64,000 nt of DNA from Bacteroidales bacterium (GTDB lineage Bacteria; Bacteroidota; Bacteroidia; Bacteroidales; Paludibacteraceae): NCBI GenBank assembly GCA_012518275.1, contig JAAYSS010000047.1, forward strand, positions 19,058 to 83,057, given 5' to 3'. The translations under genes and the position numbers were made by a program. The notes below the pieces were generated by a model. It had not been told where the DNA came from and searched no databases. It saw only the letters and a list, made by a program, of their open reading frames with translations. The stretch's first letter is position 1; each line of letters opens with the position of its first letter. Below are positions 45,516 through 51,862 of the stretch, one piece after another.

Positions 45516-45520
45516 TAAAT

Positions 45521-45727
45521 ATGAAAGAAGAATTGACTATAAAGATGCATTCAGAGCTTGCTATTAGTCCTCGTATTGAAGAGCTGCATCGTTGTATGAC
45601 AATTTGGTGTCATTCTGGGATTAAATCTGAAAATAACCAAAATTTTGAAAAGGTATGTGAGCGATATGGTGTGAGTAAGGCTGTTGTTCTGAAAAATAAG
45701 AAATATTGTCTTTCACTTATCGAATAA
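45521..45727 (+). CDS. Small element protein (68 aa), function unknown
   Basis: The 68-residue product (MKEELTIKMHSELAISPRI...) is mixed charged and helical, with two cysteines and ERYGVSKAVVLKNKKYC near the end, which might be a short helix-turn-helix-like segment. It is the only plus-strand gene in the element and faces away from the control region. A -7 box and a strong terminator bracket it, which supports it as real. I do not recognise its family. Confidence 0.6.
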   Translation: MKEELTIKMHSELAISPRIEELHRCMTIWCHSGIKSENNQNFEKVCERYGVSKAVVLKNKKYCLSLIE

Positions 45728-45728
45728 A

Positions 45729-45762
45729 AAAAGTAGGCTGGTTTTTTACCAACCTACTTTTT
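45729..45762. terminator. Bidirectional terminator
   Basis: AAAGTAGGCTGG pairs with CCAACCTACTTT (one G-T pair) with A- and T-runs on either side. It separates the 68-aa gene from the converging minus-strand genes. Confidence 0.8.
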
Positions 45763-45805
45763 CATTGTGTCTATATTCCGCAACGGCATTTTCATATTAT
45801 TTTAT

Positions 45806-46042
45806 TTACAGTTTCAACTGATTAATATCTTCGATTGTTTCCAAATTAAGTTTTACACTTCTTGTTATTTGCTCCATTATCGCGTTTTGCAATTTAAAAA
45901 CTGGATTTGTTACCTTACTCGATTCAAGCGGAATGTGAATGTTAGCATAATCAACAATCCGCGCTTCTAACTTCACTAAATCCTCATAAATTCCTACAAG
46001 CTGATTTGTACGTTCTGTTACATCAAATTTTTTTGTATTCAT
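45806..46042 (-). CDS. Small helical element protein (78 aa), function unknown
   Basis: The product (MNTKKFDVTERTNQLVGIYEDL...) is predicted all-helical with heptad-like hydrophobic spacing. It begins K-F-x-V-(S/T), like its upstream neighbour, and the two may be distant paralogues. The gap between them is 5 bp, so they should be cotranscribed and perhaps act together. Confidence 0.6.
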   Translation of the reverse strand: MNTKKFDVTERTNQLVGIYEDLVKLEARIVDYANIHIPLESSKVTNPVFKLQNAIMEQITRSVKLNLETIEDINQLKL

Positions 46043-46047
46043 AGTGA

Positions 46048-46296
46048 TTAGATAATTACTCCTTTGTTTTTATTTAAACTCAAATTTTCATCAATGGAGC
46101 TTAAAACATAATGAAAAACTTCATCTTTTAGATTCGTGATGACTGGGTAAAAACATTCATTCATTACCTCATCAACTTTAGAATCTTCTACATATTCGCT
46201 TACTGTTTTATAAATTTGTTCGCAAGTGTCATCGATATTTTTTATACACTCAATAAAATCTGCTGTTTGTTTGCTTACTTTAAATTGTTTTTCCAT
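46048..46296 (-). CDS. Small acidic helical element protein (82 aa), function unknown
   Basis: The product (MEKQFKVSKQTADFIECIKNI...) is acidic and helical, with three cysteines. It is the first gene after the twin palindromes at 46387-46443. With its 5-bp-spaced partner it forms a two-gene unit. The layout recalls a toxin-antitoxin or regulator pair, but neither protein carries a recognisable toxin or DNA-binding motif, so I do not make that call. Confidence 0.6.
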   Translation of the reverse strand: MEKQFKVSKQTADFIECIKNIDDTCEQIYKTVSEYVEDSKVDEVMNECFYPVITNLKDEVFHYVLSSIDENLSLNKNKGVII

Positions 46297-46386
46297 ACTA
46301 TTTTAAAATTTATTTTTAGTGATTAATAACTTCTGCAATAATACAATATTATCTTATAAGAAACAAGTTAAAAACATATAAATCAG

Positions 46387-46443
46387 CGTATTAAAATAAT
46401 ACGTTTTGGGCTTATTTTTTAACATTCGTATTAAAATAATACG
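46387..46443. repeat. Twin 17-bp palindromes, 40 bp apart
   Basis: CGTATTAAAATAATACG occurs twice exactly (46387-46403 and 46427-46443). Each is an inverted repeat with 6-bp arms and a 5-bp AT centre. They lie between the stop of the GRPKGT gene and the start of the two small genes, where an operator or a replication iteron pair could act. Confidence 0.7.
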
Positions 46444-46446
46444 CTT

Positions 46447-46758
46447 TTAGTACTCGGTCTCAAGTTCTTTCAAAAGTTCTTTCGCTTCTTCTTTGCTAAG
46501 TTCTACCTCCTGAATAAATTCAATATCAGTTTGTACACTTTGCATTTTTGGTGTTGTGTATTCAAGCAGTTTTATCAAAATGTTTAACCGGTCTTTTGGT
46601 TCTACTGCCAACAAATCTTTTTCAAATTGGATTCGGTTCTTATCCAATAAAAAATTAATCCATTCCCTAACACTTTGAGTGATTTTGTTGGGTGTGCCTT
46701 TTTTCCGCCCCCCGGTTTTGGGTGTTCCTTTTGGTCTTCCTACTGTTTTTTTATTCAT
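46447..46758 (-). CDS. Phage/element small basic protein with GRPKGT N-terminus
   Basis: The 103-residue protein starts with a basic glycine-rich segment (VGRPKGTPKTGGRKKGTPNK), then a helical body with LDKNRIQFEKDLLAVEPKDRLNILIKLLEYTTPK and an acidic end. Proteins with this plan are common in Bacteroidota phages and mobile elements. The basic head should bind DNA. Some look like small terminase subunits in position and size, but that role is only a hypothesis here. Confidence 0.7.
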   Translation of the reverse strand: MNKKTVGRPKGTPKTGGRKKGTPNKITQSVREWINFLLDKNRIQFEKDLLAVEPKDRLNILIKLLEYTTPKMQSVQTDIEFIQEVELSKEEAKELLKELETEY

Positions 46759-46880
46759 TTCTATTTATTTCTACTTTAGAAATTAACACTCTTATTTTCA
46801 AAGGCATACTGAAAAATAAATTTTCGGACGCCCCATTAGTTTTTTATTTTGCTTATTCGTTTAATTTCAGTCGCTGCATT

Positions 46881-47630
46881 TTATAGTTTTTCATCATAAT
46901 GGCTTTTTTGACTAATTCTGCGTTTATTCTCTCCATTGTTTTCTGTGTTGATTTTATGATTATACCAATTTGCAAAATGTTTTTTCGCATCGTTTATTGA
47001 TTTTTTTTGCGCCCCCTCAGTTTCCAGTTTCTTAAAAAAAGAATTTATGGAATAAATTATTTCCTCTTTGCTTTTGTGATAATTCATGCACAAAATTTCA
47101 ATATGCCTTTCGTCTTCTAAAAATATCTTTTTACAATCGGATAATTCTATTTCAAAATTTTGTGAGAATTTGTTCTTATTCTCATTCTCATTCTTATTCT
47201 TATTATTATTCTTATTCTTATTCTTATTACCGATATGGTATTCGTATGGTATTGATACTGTATCTGTATTATATACATACTCTATCAAGTCCCGATTCTT
47301 AACCATAGTAAGCCCTTTATTTACAGCACTTATTACTTTTGGAGATTTATTTTTATTATACTTATTCCAGTTAATAATTGCCATTTCATTAGTTTCTTCT
47401 GAATAAACTATCTTTTCAGCATTTTCAAAAAAATCTATTAGCTTTGTAACTTCATCTATTGAAACACCTAAGTCAAAAGAAATTTGCCTTTTAGTTATTT
47501 CATATATTCCGCATTGAGTAGTACGTTCATTTGTCAGTAAGTAAATAAAGAATAGCTTCTTTATTGGATCTAATTCGGAAATGAAACTATCACTCCAATA
47601 TGTAGTATGTACATTTCTATAAATTGCCAT
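46881..47630 (-). CDS. Replication-initiator-like protein with N/K-rich linker
   Basis: The first 120 residues resemble the winged-helix N-terminus of phage replication (DnaD/O-like) proteins: TYWSDSFISELDPIKKLFFIYLLTNERTTQCGIYEITKRQISFDLG. A low-complexity (NK)n/(NE)n linker lies at about 135-157. A C-terminal helical domain (EIEL..CKKIFLEDERHIEILCM...WYNHKI) resembles the DnaD C-terminal region. It probably opens the element's origin or loads the host helicase. It is 3 bp downstream of the nuclease gene. Confidence 0.65.
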   Translation of the reverse strand: MAIYRNVHTTYWSDSFISELDPIKKLFFIYLLTNERTTQCGIYEITKRQISFDLGVSIDEVTKLIDFFENAEKIVYSEETNEMAIINWNKYNKNKSPKVISAVNKGLTMVKNRDLIEYVYNTDTVSIPYEYHIGNKNKNKNNNKNKNENENKNKFSQNFEIELSDCKKIFLEDERHIEILCMNYHKSKEEIIYSINSFFKKLETEGAQKKSINDAKKHFANWYNHKINTENNGENKRRISQKSHYDEKL

Positions 47631-47633
47631 AAT

Positions 47634-48125
47634 TCAAAAATTTTTATTAAACCATTCTACGAACGTTGTAAAATCTTTTGCTATATAGTAAACACCGCCC
47701 GCGCTTTCAATATCCCGCTGATATTTCTTTTGTGCCTCACTTTGGCGGTCTGCTCCAATCTTAACCTCAATTTTAACACTCCTGCCGTTGATTGTAGCGG
47801 ATATGTCGGCACTTCCGGGCGTTGATGTACCTTTTACCCATTCAATACTTCCAATCGTTCTACGAAGCCCTAAAACGTCTGTATAAGTTTTGCGTTTGTC
47901 GATCGGTATGCCGGTGGTGTTTATCCTTTCAGCTTGCCCGCCTTTAAGTTTAATATATGCAATGATAGCTTTTGTAAGACCGTTGGCGGTCTTATCGGTG
48001 TGTGTAATCGGTGCAAGGAGTTCCGCCGGTATATTCGGATATTTTAACCGCTTGCGCTTCATTAACTCACTCTCAAGCCGTTTAATGCTTTCCGGTTTTT
48101 TGTATTTAGTTAAACACTTAGCCAT
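47634..48125 (-). CDS. VRR-NUC-like nuclease
   Basis: The 163-residue protein ends in a PD-(D/E)XK-type domain: TPGSADISATINGRSVKIEVKIGADRQSEAQKKYQRDIESAGGVYYIAK carries the D...E-V-K catalytic pattern and the Q-x3-Q helix of the VRR-NUC family. Such nucleases are found beside phage replication genes and can cut branched DNA. Residues 1-90 are a helical extension. It sits 3 bp after the HTH gene and 3 bp before the replication gene. Confidence 0.8.
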   Translation of the reverse strand: MAKCLTKYKKPESIKRLESELMKRKRLKYPNIPAELLAPITHTDKTANGLTKAIIAYIKLKGGQAERINTTGIPIDKRKTYTDVLGLRRTIGSIEWVKGTSTPGSADISATINGRSVKIEVKIGADRQSEAQKKYQRDIESAGGVYYIAKDFTTFVEWFNKNF

Positions 48126-48128
48126 AAT

Positions 48129-48440
48129 TTACACCCTCCGATATTTAAGTGTTTCAACATCTTTCATTGTATCGCAGATAATGTTCTTTTCGTAGCGTAT
48201 GAGCGAACCAATCCTTTTGGCGGGGATTATTCCCTTTTTAGTCCATTTGTGCAATGTGGGCAACGATACACCCAAATACTCGGCTGTTTGCTTTCGTGTT
48301 AATAATTCCGGTGTAGTGTCGGTGGATTCTGGTGGCGTTAATTGTTCTACCGCCTTTTGTACTTCGTTTGATACGATTGTTTGAATTGAGTTTTGAAAAT
48401 CGTTAAAACTAATTCCGTTTAATAAAATTTCGTTTGTCAT
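48129..48440 (-). CDS. Excisionase-like helix-turn-helix protein
   Basis: The 103-residue product has a MerR-type/HTH_17 domain: LLTRKQTAEYLGVSLPTLHKWTKKGIIPAKRIGSLIRYEK at about residues 46-85. This family includes excisionases (Xis/AlpA-like) of integrative elements. It heads the nuclease/replication operon rather than being next to the integrase, so it may both bend DNA for excision and regulate that operon. The first 45 residues are helical and not recognised. Confidence 0.82.
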   Translation of the reverse strand: MTNEILLNGISFNDFQNSIQTIVSNEVQKAVEQLTPPESTDTTPELLTRKQTAEYLGVSLPTLHKWTKKGIIPAKRIGSLIRYEKNIICDTMKDVETLKYRRV

Positions 48441-48480
48441 AATCTTGTTTTTATTAAAGTTTACGACAAAGTTGCGGTTT

Positions 48481-48535
48481 TGATAAAAAATAAAACTTCC
48501 AAAGTTCCGATTGGGATAAATGGAATTTTGGAAGT
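48481..48535 (-). terminator. Terminator of the integrase operon
   Basis: ACTTCCAAAGTTCC (48495-48508) pairs with GGAATTTTGGAAGT (48522-48535), 14 positions with one G-T pair. On the minus strand it is followed by TTTTATTTTTT. It separates the integrase-220aa unit from the HTH operon, which must have its own promoter in the remaining 40 bp. Confidence 0.8.
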
Positions 48536-48560
48536 GAAAATATTGATTAAGATAGAGTAA

Positions 48561-49223
48561 TTAAATAAAATATTTCGTCAATTCTTCTTTTACATAATTT
48601 TCAATTAAATCTGTGTTTCTTGCGGTGTTTCTTGTAATACCGCCTCTAACAGCGCAAAAAACGTTTTTTTCTTTTTTTTCAACAACTTTACAGCCAAATT
48701 TATCATAAAAAACTGAAATTCCATCACTTCCTCGATAAAATTCTTTTTGTATTACGTTATTTTCTATCAGATAATAAAAAATCCGTGCAAAGTCTATGAA
48801 TTTAGATATTAGTTTCTCATTTTCATCAATATATGAACAACGTTTTAACACATTAATTAAATCACTTATTTTGTGGCGGTATTTTTTTTCAAATAGACCT
48901 TCAAACGTTAATTCATGCTTTTCTGCTGGCTTATTTGGTAGCTGTGAATCTTTTATGCCTTTCTCAATTAGCAACAAATCAACTTCAACTATTAACCTAT
49001 CTCGAAGTTCGATTAAAGCTGGCGGTGCTTTAAGTATAAGGTCAGGTATGGTGCGTAAAACTCTATCTTCTTCAAGTAAATCACTTTTTAAACTTTCTAA
49101 AAGATAACTAACAACGCCCGGGTTATAATCATTGAAATTCTTCTTTAACCTTTTCAATTGTTTCACCTGATTCAATGTGGTTTCGTATCGTTCTACTTTT
49201 TGAGAGATTGTTGTTGAACTCAT
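48561..49223 (-). CDS. Unrecognised 220-residue protein coupled to the integrase
   Basis: The start codon overlaps the integrase stop by 4 bp (ATGA), so the two are translationally coupled. The N-terminal half is helical (QVKQLKRLKKNFNDYNPGVVSYLLESL, DLILKAPPALIELRDRLIVEVDLLL). The C-terminal half (GLFEKKYRHKISDLINVLKRC, NNVIQKEFYRGSDGISVFYDKFG, RNTARNTDLIENYVKEELTKYF) looks like a compact regulatory or winged-helix-like domain. I do not recognise the family. Coupling suggests a role in recombination control or a cargo tied to integration. Confidence 0.7.
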   Translation of the reverse strand: MSSTTISQKVERYETTLNQVKQLKRLKKNFNDYNPGVVSYLLESLKSDLLEEDRVLRTIPDLILKAPPALIELRDRLIVEVDLLLIEKGIKDSQLPNKPAEKHELTFEGLFEKKYRHKISDLINVLKRCSYIDENEKLISKFIDFARIFYYLIENNVIQKEFYRGSDGISVFYDKFGCKVVEKKEKNVFCAVRGGITRNTARNTDLIENYVKEELTKYFI

Positions 49224-50500
49224 TTTGCTATCGTTAAGGGATTAAAGAACTTATGAGATTTCAGTTTCATTGCATTATCCTTGCTACTCATTTTAATGTA
49301 TTTCATAAATGCACTTTCGGTTTTGTGTCCGGTTATCTCCATTATTGAAAGTACCGGAACGTCTGCCAAATAGGCATTCGTTGCAAAAGAACGGCGGGCG
49401 GTGTGGCTCGTTACTAACTTATATTTTGGCGTTGTTGAACTGACTAACATTCCTTTTATTCGGTTTTGGGTTGTTATTGGTTCATTTATCTCTGCTTTTT
49501 CCGCTACTTCCTTAATGTATTCGTTGTATTTTTGATTACTGATTGACTTTGGTAGCTGATAATCGTATTTCTCGAATATCTGTTTTACTCTCGTATGTAT
49601 CGGAATATCTACGATTCTTTCAGTCTTTTGCGTTTTAAGACTAATCGTATTATCGGAAGTAATGTTATCTTTTGTTAGTCGGAAAAGGTCGGAATATCTT
49701 AAACCGGTATAACTTCCAATAATAAACATATCCCTAACAGTTTCTAAATACTTTGGTAGGTTGGAAAGGTTGTACATTTTCGAAAGCTCCGTTTCATTCA
49801 AATAAATGCTCTCTGTTTCCTCTTTCGGTTTACTAAATGATTTCTTTTGATAGTCTAATGATACGTCAATACCTCGTTCGTTAGCCTTGTTTAGTATCGT
49901 TTTTATAATCTTTATTCGTGTGCCGATAGTGTTTTGTGCTAAACCCAAATCGGTAAGGTATTTCACAAATAAATTATAAAAATCAATATCGGCGTTTTTG
50001 TATGTTAATACGGTTTTATGTTTCTTTTCATAGTCTTTCAGATTACGCAAAACAACCTTATAACTTTTTAATGTGGATTTTTTATAAGGTAGGGTATCAA
50101 TCAAATGCTGTGTGAACTGCGTTAATGTCAAATTAGCAAGACTTGTTGCATCTGTAGCAGTGTTTTTCTGTTTTATAACCTTATCGAGTTCGTTTTTGAT
50201 TTCGTCTTTGGTTGGTGTAGATCCGCTGTTTTTGAATGATAGCAAAACAGCGTTAATCATACTTTCGATGTCATCCAGACGTTGGTTAAATTCCGGATAT
50301 TCCGGAAATTTGGCGGTACTCTTTGCCCTGCAAGTCTTTTTGTTCCAAAATTTCGGATTGATTGTTTCTGAAATATAATATCTCAAATAATTATATTTCG
50401 TTTTGTTGCCAATTTTGACCGGTTCACTAATTGGGATTTGTGCGTAAAGTGGTGTAGTATCCCCTTTTGTATATTTACGGGTAAAACTAATTTTTGCCAT
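49220..50500 (-). CDS. int: Tyrosine recombinase (element integrase)
   Basis: The 426-residue integrase has an N-terminal arm-binding domain, a SAM-like core-binding domain (about 125-215: LTQFTQHLIDTLPYKKSTLKSYKVVLRNLKDYEKKH) and the catalytic domain. Active-site residues are visible: Arg in SYTGLRYSDLFRL, Lys in SLKTQKTERIVDIP, His-x2-Arg in VTSHTARRSFATNAY, His in MEITGHKTESAF and the nucleophile Tyr in MKYIKMS. It is next to attR and should recombine the tRNA-Gln site. Confidence 0.95.
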   Translation of the reverse strand: MAKISFTRKYTKGDTTPLYAQIPISEPVKIGNKTKYNYLRYYISETINPKFWNKKTCRAKSTAKFPEYPEFNQRLDDIESMINAVLLSFKNSGSTPTKDEIKNELDKVIKQKNTATDATSLANLTLTQFTQHLIDTLPYKKSTLKSYKVVLRNLKDYEKKHKTVLTYKNADIDFYNLFVKYLTDLGLAQNTIGTRIKIIKTILNKANERGIDVSLDYQKKSFSKPKEETESIYLNETELSKMYNLSNLPKYLETVRDMFIIGSYTGLRYSDLFRLTKDNITSDNTISLKTQKTERIVDIPIHTRVKQIFEKYDYQLPKSISNQKYNEYIKEVAEKAEINEPITTQNRIKGMLVSSTTPKYKLVTSHTARRSFATNAYLADVPVLSIMEITGHKTESAFMKYIKMSSKDNAMKLKSHKFFNPLTIAK

Positions 50501-50529
50501 AATTGAATAATGATTGGTTAAACACTATG

Positions 50530-50537
50530 CAAATATA
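50530..50537 (-). promoter_or_regulatory. -7 box for the integrase
   Basis: TATATTTG on the minus strand, 30 bp upstream of the integrase ATG. The 23-bp terminal repeat (50550-50572) covers the -33 region, so integrase binding there could repress its own gene. Confidence 0.45.
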
Positions 50538-50549
50538 ACAAATTCTTTT

Positions 50550-50572
50550 AAAGGGTGAAAATTAGGGTGAAA
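50550..50572 (+). repeat. Terminal 23-bp repeat, right copy
   Basis: Identical in sequence and orientation to 45021-45043 (two GGGTGAAA units 4 bp apart). It lies between the integrase promoter and attR. Confidence 0.75.
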
Positions 50573-50704
50573 ATATTTTTAATTTAACTTTACTTATATT
50601 TATTCTGAAAATGAAAATATTTTGTAAAAAACGCAATACAGTGCGTATTATAAGCATTTTAATAAATAATTTAGATAAAAATAAATAATAAAAGGAAAAT
50701 ATAA

Positions 50705-50725
50705 TGTTGTCCTTGTAGGACAACA
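50705..50725 (+). repeat. attR core within a 21-bp palindrome
   Basis: TGTTGTCC and GGACAACA form perfect 8-bp arms around TTGTA. The right 16 bp equal the tRNA-Gln 3' end at 44965-44980. The region from 50573 to 50704 has no gene. Confidence 0.85.
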
Positions 50726-50834
50726 CTTAGGCGTGTATTAGTTATTGATATATTGGTGTTTAGCACAGTTTCACATCTCCTTATTTTCTCATCGTACTCA
50801 CTCTCCACTCTTTCAGTCACTCTTTCTCTCGGTT

Positions 50835-51116
50835 TCACAGTTTCTCATCCAGCAGTGCTTCTTGTTCACGGCACCAAATCAACGACTTTTTATAACTCGA
50901 CATCGCTTTGATATAGGTTTTACGGTAGCTATCAACCGATTCTCGGAATTGCCCCAACGCTTCCAAATAGGCATCGTAATCTGATACCAGCTGAGTGTAA
51001 TGCCGAGCCACATCAATATCGTACGGCTGCTCTTCGTCATAAATTACTATACGCTCCTGCAGCTGATACATGGCTCTTCGTAAACGATAATATCTTTCTA
51101 CATCTATTTTTCGCAT
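50835..51116 (-). CDS. Small tyrosine-rich helical protein, function unknown
   Basis: The 93-residue product (MRKIDVERYYRLRRAMYQ...) is helical, with ten tyrosines and a C-terminal SSYKKSLIWCREQEALLDEKL. Codon use and composition look coding rather than random. It is the first chromosomal gene after attR, with no close neighbour in either direction, and I do not recognise it. Confidence 0.55.
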   Translation of the reverse strand: MRKIDVERYYRLRRAMYQLQERIVIYDEEQPYDIDVARHYTQLVSDYDAYLEALGQFRESVDSYRKTYIKAMSSYKKSLIWCREQEALLDEKL

Positions 51117-51184
51117 AATAAATTAATTAACAAATTAACAAGTAAACAAGGTCTAATTGCTTAGGTCTGTGGTGTCTGTTAATT

Positions 51185-51270
51185 CTACCAAGGTTGAAGA
51201 AAAAGATAAGGTTATATAAACCCCTTTCCGCTTTTGCGGATAACCTTATCTTTCTTCAGTACCTTAGTAG
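51185..51270. repeat. Long imperfect hairpin element
   Basis: CTACCAAGGTTGAAGAAA..GATAAGGTTAT pairs with ATAACCTTATC..TCTTCAGTACCTTAGTAG over about 30 positions. The loop contains a nested CCGCTTTTGCGG hairpin. It is non-coding and resembles a small MITE or a REP-like palindrome. Confidence 0.6.
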
Positions 51271-51379
51271 CAATCCAATTAAAAGAACCTTATTACCTTA
51301 TTTTTTCTAATCCCTCCTGCGGGTACCTGCCTATAGTCTGTTGCCGTCCCATTTATGAGACGGATAGGCAGTACCATCT

Positions 51380-51594
51380 GCATGGGATTTATCCCAACTA
51401 GAATTGGGCTAAAGCCCGAAGGGGTGTGGAGCTTGCTTTCCGTCAGTTAAAACTGACGGAAATAGACCTTTCCGCACCAGAGGGATTAAGTCTTTATACT
51501 TTATAACTTTTAACTTTTAACTGAAATTACTAACCCCTCCCCCTTCGGGGTACCTGCCTGCGGCAGACAGGCTCCCCTTTGGTCAAAAGGGGAG
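51380..51594. repeat. Intergenic palindrome mosaic, block 1
   Basis: Three modules follow each other. One has TGGGCTAAAGCCC (51380-51423). The next is CCGTCAGTTAAAACTGACGG, a perfect palindrome (51440-51459). The third has CCCCTTCGGGG, CCTGCCTGCGGCAGACAGG and CTCCCCTTTGGTCAAAAGGGGAG (to 51594). The same modules in the same order recur at 53816-54232. The rest of the 745-bp gap up to 51862 shows no gene. Confidence 0.75.
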
Positions 51595-51862
51595 AGTGGC
51601 GCCGTACAACCCATTATCATTATTTACTTTGTATGAACATCGCTATGTTCCTTTACATATAGTTTACTGTTCTTACGTTGCAGCCCGCGGCTCCCGATTC
51701 TCGGGACAAGCTCTTTCTCATTGAGGGGGATTGGGGTGTCCCGCCACCAAGTCTCCAGTTCCTGCAGACTGAACCAACAATCTGCAGGATGTGTTAGTTA
51801 ATTGATAATTGACAGTTGATAATTATATGGTCCATTGTCAATTATCTATTATTCATTATCCA

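Larger units (their letters stand above)
44965..50725. mobile_element. Compact tRNA-Gln-integrated element, satellite- or plasmid-like
   Basis: About 5.75 kb lies between 16-bp direct repeats of the tRNA-Gln 3' end. The integrase gene is next to attR and points inward, with nearly all other genes on the same strand. Gene order from attR is: tyrosine integrase, overlapped unknown protein (220 aa), terminator, excisionase-like HTH, VRR-NUC nuclease, replication-initiator-like protein, GRPKGT small protein, two small helical proteins, then a divergent 68-aa gene and a candidate small RNA beside attL. No relaxase, type IV secretion, capsid, portal or large terminase gene is present. The replication and integration modules suggest an element that excises, replicates and depends on another for transfer. 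Confidence 0.85.

Noticed and set aside
45806-46296. Toxin-antitoxin pair
   Set aside because: The spacing is suggestive, but neither protein shows a toxin fold motif or a DNA-binding antitoxin motif.
46387-46443. Tandem intrinsic terminators
   Set aside because: The stems are only 6 bp and AT-rich, and no T-tract follows in the direction of the adjacent genes; exact duplication suggests protein binding instead.
47086-47406. Plus-strand hydrophobic ORF of 106 residues
   Set aside because: Its leucine/phenylalanine runs are the complement of the N/K-rich linker in the replication gene.
44965-50725. Conjugative or mobilisable element
   Set aside because: I found no relaxase, coupling protein or oriT-like nick region; the genes point to replication and integration only.
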